Of a stretch of 64,000 bases of DNA, positions 34,656 to 45,309 are shown piece after piece. This DNA comes from Isoetes taiwanensis (Eukaryota > Streptophyta > Lycopodiopsida > Isoetales > Isoetaceae), in the NCBI GenBank assembly GCA_021234155.1, contig JAJEKV010000205.1:1475501-1539500 (forward strand), read 5' to 3'. A program made the position numbers and the translations under genes. How positions within the stretch are numbered: position 1 is the stretch's first letter; each line of letters begins with the position of its first letter. The notes beneath the pieces are model-generated. The model saw only the letters and a program-made list of their open reading frames with translations. It made no database searches and was not told where the DNA came from.

Positions 34656-34835
34656 GGTTGTATAGCTGTGGAACAAGTTGCCGCCTTAGATGGGTATCTC
34701 AGGCCAAATTTGACAAGAGGATGTTTCTCGCTCATCATAGACGTAGGGATTCCTTTGAGAGACAATGGGGTCAGCTTGATGTTGCTGTCCAAGGAACTTT
34801 TACTGTGATGCAGGATCTTGATAACATAAAACGAG
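34656..34835 (+). pseudogene. R2R3-MYB transcription factor exon, decayed
   Basis: Directly after an AG acceptor the exon reads GLYSCGTSCRLRW, equivalent to the conserved CGKSCRLRW that opens exon 2 of plant R2R3-MYB genes. After a shift the next frame gives YLRPNLTRGCFS, the R2/R3 linker. Back in the first frame a decayed R3 follows (QWGQLDVAVQG, then DLDNIKR in the place of the TDNEIKN motif) up to a GT donor at 34836. Two shifts and loss of the R3 tryptophans make it non-functional. R2R3-MYBs are nuclear DNA-binding regulators; which one this came from cannot be told. Confidence 0.7.
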
Positions 34836-35047
34836 GTACAACATAGATTGCAAGTAAGTATCATGGCAATCTTTATTTAATATTTCACTATGCTTCCAAA
34901 GATATATTGGGTTTGTGCAGCTAACTTGTGATCAAGGACTGAATTGATGCTGTATGCACTTACAGATCCGTAGAAGATGTGAAGCAGCAGACATCCCTGA
35001 AAGATCTATGGAAATTAGAGAATGAAACATGACCTCTCTATTTTTAG

Positions 35048-35312
35048 GAACTTGGAGTCTATGCAGATGAAGACAACCCATTTTTTGAGGATACTTGTGA
35101 TCACTGTAGCCTGCTTCATAATTCTTACTTGGAAATGCAAAGGCAGCTTGACAAAAAGAAAGGCAGCACTGAACATAAGCTCAAGTATTTTCATGGATTA
35201 CTTAAAGTCTGCGTGGTATTTCTCATTGCAGGTTGTACATTGTTGTCTGTCATTACAATGGTCGATGTGGTTATGGCATTGGCAGCTCTTGTGATCGACC
35301 GCAGACTGCAGA
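35048..35312 (+). pseudogene. Exon with acidic/helical start and hydrophobic segment, cut by the chromovirus
   Basis: After a TTTTTAG acceptor an open frame reads ELGVYADEDNPFFEDTCDHC, a helical part (YLEMQRQLDKKKG) and a hydrophobic stretch (VCVVFLIAGCTLLSVITMV) that could be a membrane segment. The frame continues, in phase, past the retrotransposon at 48747-49051, for about 190 codons in all. Not recognised. The last third is a tandem repeat unit, so coding status is uncertain. Confidence 0.4.
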
Positions 35313-36873
35313 TGTGACGTCCCCTACTCGTATACGGTGCACCCACCGTATACAAACAGGAGTTCTTCCCCCACACCAGCTCCATGCTGATACAGGGCCC
35401 TCCACATATCACTGCACCCATAACGAGTCCCAGTGGGAAGAGTGAAGGTGTCATTCTACCCCGTCTCCCTCAGGGCCTACCTAGCTGCGGAAGCGTAAAC
35501 ATACATGTCAGTAGCACATACATCAACATCCTGTGACCATCTCGAAGGATGGTCCTCCTCATATCTGCATAGACAAAGATCAGCACATCACGTAGGGGAT
35601 CCTACCCAAGGCTCAGACTCAAAGGATGACTGACGGCTTGGGTCTCCGAGGAGTTCGTTATGCAGGCAAATTCATGGCAATGGAGTTGGCTGGCATAAGA
35701 ACATGGCATAGGGTTGTCCCTCCATCCGCCCCTCCTGTGCACACTTTGGTAAGAATTGAAAAGTGTCGGGACGGCGTAGCCCGCCGGATGCATAGCCCAG
35801 AAGGGGCTATTCTGGGTCTCATCCTCCCGGATTCCGATGGGGCGGTAGGGATCACTCCCTCGAGAGATCTACATCTTCGACTCAAGGTGACTAGAGGGCC
35901 CTTTGCCGTATTCGGTGAACCCTTTGGAAAGTGTACACCACTTCACGGGTGTCGAGCCCATGCCTTACCCGCTTTTCGGTGGTAAGCCATTGGACCTAGT
36001 CACAATGATCCCGGTGAGGCTTTACACACCCGGGGAATCGTTCAGGAGTCGAGAACATGAACCTCCTTCTTAGCCGGTCAGGCCCCTTCACCCACAACCG
36101 GTGTGGCTCTTGTACCATGGGGCGAATCTACGGTGTGCTAGAGAGGCTACTCTAGGAGCATCAACTACAAGCTTTAGGGCCTCTACCCCCCTTCCCAATA
36201 CAAGGAGTTCACAGAAATACATCATCCAAATACATCACAGAAGAACTAAAGAACTAGATCTAATCATAGAGTTAGGTTCTTTAGTTAGTGTCTGAGATCT
36301 AAGATCTAGATAGCTACTATGGGCAATTTAATAGTCTAAACCTACTAATTCTATGACTAGAAAGGCGGTTTAAGCTATTAATTGACCAAATACTGATCCT
36401 TGAGTGGCTCCTCGACTGAGTTCAACCATCTGCCGAAATTTGGCGGCCGAAGGGAACCGATGGCGCAATTGGGCAGGCGGCCCGGGAGGCGGTTTTGGCT
36501 CCTGGGGCAGCCAAAACTGAGCTCTAAAACCCTAAGGACGAAAAACTAGCAAGCTAGGGTTTTCCTACCCTAAATAGACATGGGGTTTAGGCTAGGGTTT
36601 CCAATTACCCAATTTGGCATGTGGGATAATTGGAAAGGCCCCACTTGCCTTTAATATGGCTAGGTGGCAAAATATGCCAACATGGAAAGGTGTGCCCACA
36701 TTAATGTGCACATGTGCACATTAATAATATATGAACACTCCTAGCAAGTTGCCCCTAGGGCTACTTACCTGGCTATCCGTTGGCGTACCGTCGGTCGGGT
36801 GGTGGTAATGCAGCGTGTGAAGCGATGCGATATCGATCCCGGGACCATTATCTTTGTCTTTGGAAACGTCACA
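35313..36873 (-). repeat. 3' LTR of the chromovirus
   Basis: It starts TGTGACG and ends CGTCACA, a perfect 7-bp terminal inversion. It aligns along its length with 47202-48741, e.g. the shared ATACAAACAGGAGTTCTTCC and GTGCACATTAATAATATATG segments. Small open frames inside are not genes. Confidence 0.92.
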
Positions 36874-36887
36874 TTCTCCCCACCTTG
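36874..36887 (-). other. Polypurine tract
   Basis: CAAGGTGGGGAGAA on the minus strand immediately before the 3' LTR start; primes plus-strand DNA in reverse transcription. Confidence 0.75.
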
Positions 36888-37706
36888 AAATGATCTTTCC
36901 CCGGCATCGTGGGTCTCCCCACCTTGGGATCTTCCTAATCTGCAATCTGCAATCAACGTGATGCATACAATATAATAGTTATACATTTACCAGGATTACC
37001 CTAAGGTAATATTTTTTAAAACATTATCACGTCATTATACTATGGAATACTTAACAATTCACAACATCATTAAACAAGGTATCCACTATCTTAAGTTAGA
37101 CAAAATTTCAACATTTCATATCTATAATTATTGTCAGAGGTACTCTTCATTCCTTGCAACACATTCCAACAAAACTTGTGTTGCAAGTCTTCATCTTCGA
37201 CCTCCTTGCCCTCGGGAGGCTCTCTTGGCTGCCAGTCGACACTCACGTTAGTACCGTTTTAATTATTTAATAAATTTTGGTTATATGGTGACCACCCACC
37301 TATCTACATGAATGCATGGCTAATCTCGGCGTAGGAAGAGGATGAATCTTCCATAATGGGCGTGGAGGCAGCCCTATATGCCTATATGCGCTCATGCCTA
37401 CACCTCTAGTTGCCGGCGTGGAGGATATCCTTCGGCGTGGGGCGTGAAGGATGGATTCCTCCTATCAAAGCATATATGGGGCTAAAGGTGCTTTCCCTAT
37501 CAATGCATTCCTTAATGACCTCCTTTCTCTCGAGGTCGTCTACTTCGTGGAGCAGTAGACTTTCTAATCTACCTTCCACTCGCCCAATCGGAACGCGGTC
37601 ATGCCTACATTGACATTACACCCGCCCTAGAGATCACCGTAGTGGTCTCATCATCGGTAGCAACGCATGCGACCCATACCAAGCATAGGTTGCATCGTGG
37701 ATTAAT
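36888..37706 (-). other. Chromovirus 3' untranslated region
   Basis: Between the chromodomain stop and the polypurine tract; no frame or structure I can support. Confidence 0.5.
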
Positions 37707-38340
37707 CTATACAAGAATTAACCTACACAAATCGACATGCACGAGCGATTTCTTCCGGAGATGACCTTGCCGTCCCATTGCTCCATAAACCGTGGGTGCT
37801 TGCTTTACTAAATCCTTCTTAAGTACCCACGTCGCGTCTTCCAGCGGCAAGTGTTTCCACTTGACCAAGTATTGGAGGAATTCCGACCTCCTTGTCTTCT
37901 TGAAAGCTTTATCAAGAATCATTTACGGAACTATTTCCGGCTGCTCCTCCGTCATTTCCAACAACGTTGGAGTGTCCAAGACAATGCGGATTTGGAGTAT
38001 GCTTCTTCAACAAACTCACGTGGAAGACCTTATGAATCTCTAGGTGTCTTTGGCAATTCCAACTTGTAGGATTGATTACCTACTCTCTTGATTATTCGAA
38101 GGGTCCAGCCCACCTTGGAGCAAGCTTCTTGCAATTGCCAATCGAGAGCCGCTGCTTCACCTTTATCTTGAGCCATACATCATCTCCAACTTTGAACTCT
38201 CGGTCAGACGATGCTTGTCGGCGATGCTCTTGACGACTTCTTTTGCCGCTAGCGGATAACCTCGAACTTCTTCCACGGCTGCCGCGCATATCGGCCAACA
38301 TCTGGCTGAAACTTCTACTTTTGACACGGGGTTGTGCCAA
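37707..38340 (-). pseudogene. Integrase C-terminus and chromodomain
   Basis: 38340-38092 carries the integrase C-terminal fold (FKVGDDVWLKIKVKQRLS, KLAPRWAGPFE). After shifts, 37922-37707 reads FLQYLVKWKHLPLEDATWV, the aromatic-cage chromodomain pattern (Y-L-V-K-W ... W). Chromovirus chromodomains bind methylated histone H3 tails and steer integration to heterochromatin (family knowledge). Frameshifts separate the two parts. Confidence 0.85.
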
Positions 38341-38836
38341 GTGTCGGAGTTAGTAATCGATAGCCATAATTGATCATAAATGGCGACATTTGGGACGATT
38401 CCTGCTTGGTGCTATTGTATGCAAACTCCACCAAGTGAATAAATTCTTCCCACATACTTTGCTTATTCCAGACATAGTTTCGTAGCATGTCTTCTAAGAT
38501 CCTGTTGGTCCGCTCCGTCTGGCCATCCGTCTGAGGATGATACGCCGTGCTCATGGATAGCTTGGTCTGAATCGTCGCAAAGAGGTCTTGCCAAAAGGCA
38601 CTCATGAACTTCGGATCCCTGTCGGAGATAATCTCCCTTGGCATGCCATGAAGCCTGAAGATCTCTTTGGTGAAGAGCTTTGCTGTATCCATAGCTGTAT
38701 CTGTGGTCCTGCAAGGCACAAAATGTGCCATCTTCGACAACTTGTCGACCACTACCATCAAGGCATCCTTGCCTCTCGCTGTTCTTGGGAGTCCTGTGAT
38801 GAAATCCATGCTGATTACCTCCCACTTAGCATTTGG
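38315..38836 (-). pseudogene. Integrase catalytic core
   Basis: One open frame with the D-D-E triad: D in EVISMDFITGLPR, D in EIISDRDPKFMS, E in HPQTDGQTERTNRILED. The upstream frame was joined directly before insertion of the MITE (EPLAVPNAKWE). The core itself has no visible lesion, but neighbouring parts do. Confidence 0.92.
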
Positions 38837-38840
38837 CACC

Positions 38841-39161
38841 GGGTGAAAGCATGTTAGGGTGTCCCTTAAAAAGTATTATTTAGTGACTAAAAAAGTACCT
38901 AAAAAGGTACCCAGGACTGGGTACTGGGTACCTGTGTAATATGTCAATAAAAGGTACATTTTAGAACTTTTATATATATTTTGGGCTTAGATAGCATTAT
39001 ATTTATCTTACCTTTAAATATTAACACGTCCTTGACTTTTATTTTGGACTTTTGTACTAGTTTTAATGAAAAGAAAAATGAGAAAGTACCCAGTTCTGAA
39101 GTACCTAGTGTATGTACTTTTGCAGGTTCCAAAAGTGGTACACCCTAACATGCTTTTACCC
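38841..39161. mobile_element. 321-bp MITE in the integrase, CACC target duplication
   Basis: The TIR is about 22 bp: GGGTGAAAGCATGTTAGGGT at the left, with its inverted partner ending ACATGCTTTTACCC at the right. CACC flanks both sides (38837-38840 and 39162-39165). Deleting the MITE and one CACC restores EPLAVPNAKWE in the integrase. Inside are repeated AAAGTACC/GGTACC words and no gene. End sequence and 4-bp target duplication resemble the 10-kb element at 644-10678. Confidence 0.88.
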
Positions 39162-40300
39162 CACCGCTAATGGCTCTAATGCCCCTGGAATTCGAAGCTG
39201 CTCCGCCTTCGTCTGCTGGCATAGCTGACATTCCTTGATGTAGCGAGCTATTTGCTTCTTCATTCCTGGCCAATAATAGCTGCTGCGCACTTTGAAATAT
39301 GTTTTCATGAATCCCGCATGGCCAGCTATTGGGCTGTTGTGCGTGTCGTGGAGGATCAATTTCCTTACCCCTGATGACTCTGGTACGCACAACTTATCCT
39401 TATGATATAATAGGTTGCCCTCCTTCTTAAAATGCTTGAAGGCTTCCCGCTCTTTATCTGTTCTAGCCTCCCTAGAGAGGCTTGCCCATACTTCTCTGAA
39501 GTCTACATCCATTGGCAAGGACTCCTCAATCTTCTTACCAAAGTCGCTGGAGAGCGTCGAAATTGCATTGCAATGCACTCTAGTTGTCAGGGGATGCCTT
39601 GAAAGCGCATCTGCTACCACATTGAGCTTCCCCGGCTTGTAGACTATATCAAAGTCATATTCCTCGAGGAACTCCATCCATCTCCGCTGCCTCAGATTAA
39701 GGTGTGGTTGCGTGAATACATATTGGAGGCTCTGATGGTCGGTATCCAATTGGAACTTCCTTCCCAAGAGATAGTGCCTCCATATTCTTAATGCCACGAC
39801 AACGCTTAAGCAATTCACGATCGTGCGTTGGGTAGCGGCGTCTCGGCGTCGTTCATCTTTACGGAATCATAGGCTACCACCGCTCTTCTTGCATAAACCT
39901 TTTTGTAGCTATCTTACTCGCGTCTGTTGCTACAAGCTTATCTTTCTCCGGGTCCGGCAAGGTCAGGACAGGGGCTGTCGTCAGAGCTTCTTTCAACAAT
40001 TCAAACCCCTTTTGGGCTTTCTTGTGCCAATGCTCTACCCAATCTTTCCCCTTCTCGCCCTCGCGGTACGTTAGCGGGGCTGCTATCTTAGCAAAGTTCT
40101 TCACGAACTTCACAGTAGTACCGCTAGGCCAGAAAACTTCTAACCTCGTGCACATTCTTTCAAACCCAACCGAATGAATCTTTGCTTCAATCTTGGCGGG
40201 GTCCGTCGAGATGCCTTGCGAGAGATCACATGACCAAGGTATTCCATCTTCTCTGTTCGAAGTGGCGCCGACAACTTGGCGCACAAGCGGTGCCTCTTCA
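39162..40300 (-). pseudogene. RT thumb, RNase H and integrase zinc domain
   Basis: 40284-39874: FVKNFAKIAAPLT (RT connection) and LVATDASKIA (RNase H start; the family has DASD). After a shift, 39818-39162 has LDTDHQSLQYVF, WMEFLEEYDFDIVYKPGK and NVVADALSR (RNase H end), then the H-H-C-C zinc finger of integrase (H-x-x-x-x-x-G-H ... C-x2-C in ECQLCQQ). The long frame ends at the MITE. Confidence 0.9.
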
Positions 40301-40930
40301 ACTTCTCTAGCACCCTTCTCTCAAGTGTTGTACGTGCTCTTCAAAGGGATCTGCTATACACCAAAATGTCATCAAAGAAAACAATTACAAAGGTGTCGGG
40401 AACTCCACGAAGATATCGTTCATGAGCCTCATGAGCGTTGAGGGGGCATTTGATAAGCCGAAAGGCATCACTTTGTGAACTCATAATGCCCATCTGCCGT
40501 CTGAAGGCGGTCTTGTGGATATCCTCCTCCTTTATCCGTATCGATGATAACGACCTTAAGTCGATTTTGGAGAAGATCTTTGCTCCTTGAAGCTGATCCA
40601 TCAAGTCGTCGATCTTGGAAGCGCATACTTGTTCTTAATGGTGTGCTTATTCAACTGTCTATAGTCTATGCACATCCTCAAAGATCCATCCTTCTTCTTG
40701 ACAAAAGAATGGGCGCTCCAAGCGGCGAGACACTAGGTCTAATGAAACCTAGGTCGGCAGCTCGAAAGCTGCTTCTTCAGCTCCGGCAACTCTGCGTTGT
40801 CATTCTATATGGAGCCTTGCTTGTAGGCTTTGTTCGGTTAGAGTGCTATCTGCTTTTCGACTCCCCTATAAGGAGGGCTGCTTGATCTCATCGGAAAGAG
40901 ATCGTGGAACTCCGTGATCAACTTAGCTAT
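40301..40930 (-). pseudogene. Reverse transcriptase palm, multiply shifted
   Basis: [17 protein letters not shown] (about 40690), GAKIFSKIDLRS (catalytic Asp), HKTAFRRQMG, and VIVFFDDILVYSRSL (F-D-D-I, active site; about 40370). The normal FRT-x-x-G-x-YE segment is disrupted and several one-base shifts occur. Gypsy-type by the FDDILVYS motif. Confidence 0.85.
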
Positions 40931-41011
40931 TTGCTTGGCAACTGGCGAGCATCTTGTCTTCTTTGCTTCCTTCCAATTCCGGCTCACTAATCTCAAGCTT
41001 GAAGATGTATG

Positions 41012-41557
41012 CTACTTGCTCACTCTTGATGCACTTGAGCAGTAGTTTAGAAGACATACACCGCATGATGGGAACAACTTCTTTACTGTTATCTCAATGA
41101 TCTTGCCGTCGGGTATTGGGAAGGTCACCTTCCGCTTTCCACAATCAATAATGGCCCCCTGCTGGTCAAGGTACTCCATACCTATTATCAAGTCGTATTT
41201 GCCGATGCCCATTACCTCTGCCCCCATCACGGATCTTAATCCCGGCAAGTCGATGTCAAAGTTGATTTTTTTACTGCCGATCGCCTTCTTGCTCCACTTG
41301 CTAAGACAAGCGGGCCTTGGCTTTGACTTTAATGGTTTCAACTTCAACATTTGAACCATTACGGGAGATGCAAAGTTATGGCTACTTCCGAATCTATCGG
41401 GACTATAAATGACTTGGCCTTGGCCTTTCCCCTTGTGGAAATTACTTTTATCGGCTTTTACGCTTTGCTCTGTATCTATTGCGGCAAAGATATGACACTC
41501 ACCACGAATGTAGTCAGCGGGCCTCCTGGCCCGTCGTCGTCGATCAAAGTGTCCCAA
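41012..41557 (-). pseudogene. Aspartic protease region
   Basis: The frame contains FGSSHNFASPVMVQML where active elements have an I-D-S-G-(A/S)-(S/T)-H-N-F motif; the catalytic D-S-G is replaced by D-R-F-G. Downstream IGKYDLIIGMEYLDQQGA is the typical protease flap and second Ile-Gly motif. Likely inactive. Confidence 0.75.
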
Positions 41558-41944
41558 TCTCCCAACTACGCTGTATTTGCACTCATGACATATGGCGGGT
41601 TTGGCGTCCTATGGCTGGCTGGAAACACACGAAACAAAATTTGCTTTTCTATGCACTCTGTCTCTTCTCCTTGGGCATGGCCTGCAGAAAGGATCGCACT
41701 GCTTTGGAGTAGTTTGCCCCTTCCTGTTTGTCTTTGAAAGATACCTGCTTCTTCTCCTGCTGCTTCCCTTGATTGCCACTATATGGGGCTCTAGCTGGCC
41801 CTGGGCTGGCTGTCCTCGGGCTGAAACTGCCTGCTGCCTTGCCTTTATCTTGGTATCTGCTGCCTCGCGCCCGCTATTACGAGGTCTGTTCCTTGCAAGC
41901 TTATTGCCTTGGAGTTTCCGATCGTTTGTTCGGGTTTATTGCCC

Positions 41945-42700
41945 TTACAAACTGCGGATCTCCTCATTCGGACCTTCAATGTAGCTTTCCGCTGCGTGCT
42001 TCTCACCTAACTTTGGCACATCTGACCTTAGCCTCATAAATTCCTCGGGTGTATTTAAATGCTTGATTTGTTGCCTTCTTTGCAACTGTAGCCAAGCTAT
42101 TTGCATCATCTTTGGACTTGTGCTCTCTTGGGACGTAATGGCTTTGAAGGCTTTAGCAAACTTCTTGAACCTACATGCATCCTGCTTAAGCCATGAGCCT
42201 TGGCATAGCCCTTCCACCAAATGCGTCTTTGCTCCCTTTGGGGTTATTTGTTGCTACTGCCTTTATCCTTATCCTTCATACCATAGGCATTGCCGTATTG
42301 GCTCATCTCGTCAAGCCAAGCCCTCGCCTCCATGCGACGCTGTTCTCGCTGAGAATTGCTTTCGAGCTTCTGGCCTTCAAACATTTCCCAATCGCGAGTC
42401 TACTTTCTTACGGTAGTCGAGGTTCTTGTGTCCCTTTGTCGTCCGGTCAGGAAGTGCGTTCCTCTGCCTTCCCTCTGTTGGTCTTGGTTACGCTCTTCTT
42501 CTTCCTCGGAGTCGAGTGCGAATCGAGCTTAGTCGGAGGAGTCAGCTGGGGACCTTCCTCTCTTGCTCCTCTTCTTGTCTCTACCTGTTTCAGGGGCTGA
42601 TGCTTGCGGCGGTTGGCGTTACCACCGAACCTGCTCACAGCGTGCGGCTAGCAAAGCCTTTATCTGTTCGAGGTCGGAGTCCTCATTTGCGATATTTCTT
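41945..42700 (-). pseudogene. Gag (capsid) region
   Basis: Between protease and ORF-2, in shifting frames: a Lys/Arg/Glu-rich part (EEGPQLTPPTKLDS), a WWKGYAKAHG-like segment and FAKAFKAI ... QLQRRQQIKHLNTPEEFMRL, in the place expected of Gag. No CCHC knuckle was found intact. Confidence 0.5.
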
Positions 42701-43223
42701 CTTAAAGGGGTCATTTGTCCAAATTCTTCAAAGCGGGGTTCCTTGCGGGCGTGGCACAGGCGGGGTCATTCCTCTGTAAGTTCAGCGGTTATCGTTCTCT
42801 GGCGCTCGGGCCTCTATTTTGCATACACAAGTGGTTCATATCTACATGGTTAGTTTTCCTCGCTTTCTTGCATTACTTATGTTTGTTGGCATGGTTGGGG
42901 ACACAAAATATATCAACAAAACATTTATAGTGCAAGAGAATATTATATTTATATTTTATATTACACTAATACAAAAAAAATTGCAACTCGCCAATCATTC
43001 TGTTGATGGGTAAGATGGATTATCCTCCGGGAACTTTTCACTTGGGCTGTTCCCCTTTGAATGGCCCAAGTTCCTAAGAACATTGGCTGGAGATCCACCT
43101 TGTAATGCTCTTGCCGGATCTTCTATTCTGCGGTGGGAGGTATAAAAGCTGCTGTCAGCGGCGGTCTTACTGCCGCTTTGTAAGGTATGGCGAAGTCGAA
43201 GGCGTCGAGTGCTACCGCTCTCT

Positions 43224-44531
43224 TCACCGGGATTGCATACTTTCGGTATTAAGGGGTAACGCGCATGCGGCCCGAATCTGAGAGTGCAATCGACAGCGAT
43301 ACTCCTTCCTGCGCCTCACGGGGGTGAACTTGCGGTGGATAACAGCTATTCTTCCATCCATCGGCGGTGGCGGGGTAATACCGTAGTGACTGTCGTTGCG
43401 AGAGGCGGGTCCTCGGCCACTTTCGGTATCCAGCTCGTATGCGCTTCCGAAATCATCAACCTCCACTATGGTGAGCTCCCCGTAGTCTTTGGATTCTTTG
43501 AAGCCCCTCGAGGTCGAATTCGCTGTCCTATCAGGGGGAGGTCTTTGAGGGCGAGCTAGCCCGTTAGGATGTTTGAGGTCGCATAGCGGATCCCCATCTG
43601 TTCTGAAGAGCAAGGAACTCTTCCTCCGTCGGTAGCTTGTTTCGGCCTTATGCGCCTCCATAATGCGATGTTGTTCTTTGTAGGCTTGGATGTCGGAGGT
43701 AAACTCTCCGTGTAAGTGTCGGCTTCCCTTACTTGGAGGGGAAGTCGGACTCTCCTCGGACGATGAAGTCGTCCAAGTCCGTTCTTCCGGAGTTGGTGCA
43801 GCAACTCTTCTTGGTCGGTACTCCCTTTTCCACGCACTCGGGAGGTTTTGAATGTCGCTTAGGAGGCGAAACTCCTCACCTTCGACTATAATGGGAGCTA
43901 GGCTTGTGATGCCTAACCCGAGGGGGTGGCGACTACGAGAGTCTGCCGGCTTCTTTGAAGTCTTGCCACTCTGCTCGCTTGTCGCCAGCTCTTCATTTGG
44001 GTCGAGGCTCGACATAGTCTTCTTCTTCCTTAGATTCTGTTCATCCGAGTCTTCTTCCTTCCCTTCTGCTCCTGTTCATCTTGTGTGAGGAGCCGTTGTT
44101 CTTTGCTATGGCTAATGGGTCCCGTCCATGGGGAATGGAGGTTTCCCCACGGTGTTCGGCCGCGGTGGGTAAGAAAGATTGCCGGGCGGTGTTGAAAGAA
44201 GTACTTGGTCTGTTGGTGATTAGGACCATTGGCTCCGAGGTGTGCGGTGCGCTTTGTTTGTGAGGTATTTGGCGATGTTAGGGACATCGTCTAATCTTTC
44301 GCCTGCGAGGGCTGTCTAGGAACAAAATATCCTACACAAGGGGAGTTGCACTAGCTATTTGGTTCTACCCTAGCTTGGAACTTCGGTCAAGACTCTACTA
44401 TAATTTTGGGGTCGGCGTGCAAGGTTGCTTGGGCGTCTACCTCCTTCACGAAGATCTGGAAGATTTGGTCGACGTCGGCCTCAAGAATGGCATTTGGTAT
44501 TTGTACCATGTGTGGAAATCGAAGTTGCCAT
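43224..44531 (-). pseudogene. Extra ORF-2 of the chromovirus
   Basis: From an ATG at 44531 (MATSISTHGTN) a shifted frame gives ILEADVDQIFQIFVKEVDAQ. More shifts lead to a 264-codon open frame (44015-43224), MSSLDPNEELATSEQSGK, Ser/Pro/Arg-rich, with EVDDFGSAYELDTESG near 43460. No known domain. It has its own TATA box (44643) and hairpin pair upstream. It may be the N-terminal part of Gag driven by a second internal promoter. Confidence 0.45.
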
Positions 44532-44642
44532 TGATTAATTGCGAAGGGGTAACAAAGCGGTTGCAAGAGCGCCTCAGGGAGTTGGGAAATCGGCTAGAAG
44601 GGCAGGAGCAGATTTGTAGGGTGCTATCTGAGAAATGAGGGG

Positions 44643-44653
44643 TCTATTTATAG
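44643..44653 (-). promoter_or_regulatory. Internal TATA box 2
   Basis: CTATAAATAGA on the minus strand, followed by CCCCTCATTTCTC and CCCTACAAATCTGCTCC. The same arrangement occurs at 46622, showing duplication. It is about 112 bp upstream of the ORF-2 ATG. Confidence 0.6.
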
Positions 44654-44842
44654 AAAAAGGGGAAACCCTAATTTTTGGATGACTTGAAAATTTCCTAGGA
44701 TTGGGTAATTCTAACTTATCTGAGGTCAAAATAGGAGTTTGAGGACTATATGAGATGCTTAAACAAGGCTAGGTTACCTAAAAGATGCTATGCAGTAGGT
44801 TGAAGGTGACTTTGACAAGTCCTGGTGAAGAAATGGTAAGAG

Positions 44843-44909
44843 GTCTCACAGCTTGCGCCTCGCTTCAAAACTAACTTTTTGTTTTGCGACCAGGCGCGAG
44901 CTGTGAGAC
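44843..44909. repeat. 67-bp hairpin element, copy 1
   Basis: GTCTCACAGCTTGCGCCT pairs with AGGCGCGAGCTGTGAGAC (17 of 18) around a loop of about 31 nt. Upstream (minus strand) of TATA box 2. Confidence 0.92.
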
Positions 44910-45040
44910 ATCAGTCTCATTTCGATCAAAGGTGTCAATTTGGGTAAACTAATGGTGTAAGGTTGCTGGGCTCATCAAATTAGGCAGAATCGACCCCTTA
45001 TTTGGTCAATTTGGAGCTGTTTTGGCCAAGTTTGGGCGAG

Positions 45041-45107
45041 GTCTCACAGCTTGCGCCTCGCTTCAATACTAACTTTTTGTTTTGCGACCAGGCGCGAGCT
45101 GTGAGAC
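45041..45107. repeat. 67-bp hairpin element, copy 2
   Basis: Identical arms to copy 1 and a loop differing at one base; 198 bp from copy 1. Confidence 0.92.
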
Positions 45108-45267
45108 ATCATGTCTCTCGGCTTGCAAATGTCCTATTCCACTGGAATAAAAGCTAAAACTTATTAATTTGCTCTAATTAACCAAGTTTATGTCATCAAG
45201 ATACACAAAATTGCTCTATATTACAAAAATTTTAATTATTTACAAAACCAGTTCTAAGGGCGTTCTC

Positions 45268-45309
45268 CCTTAATGCGGGTCGCAAGACTCATGTCTTGTC
45301 GCATTAAGG
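45268..45309. terminator. Nested hairpin at the end of ORF-1
   Basis: CCTTAATGCG/CGCATTAAGG encloses CAAGAC/GTCTTG. TAAGGG just to the left could instead pair with CCCTTA inside the first arm, giving two exclusive folds. It lies downstream of ORF-1 on the minus strand, so a 3'-end or termination role is possible; unproven. Confidence 0.35.

Noticed and set aside
41592-42600. Plus-strand open frames of 117-135 codons
   Set aside because: They lie antisense to gag and protease of the chromovirus and have no known motif.
44375-44638. A plus-strand 87-codon frame with a helical end
   Set aside because: The minus strand of the same DNA reads ILEADVDQIFQIFVKEVDAQ behind a TATA box, so the plus frame is probably a shadow.
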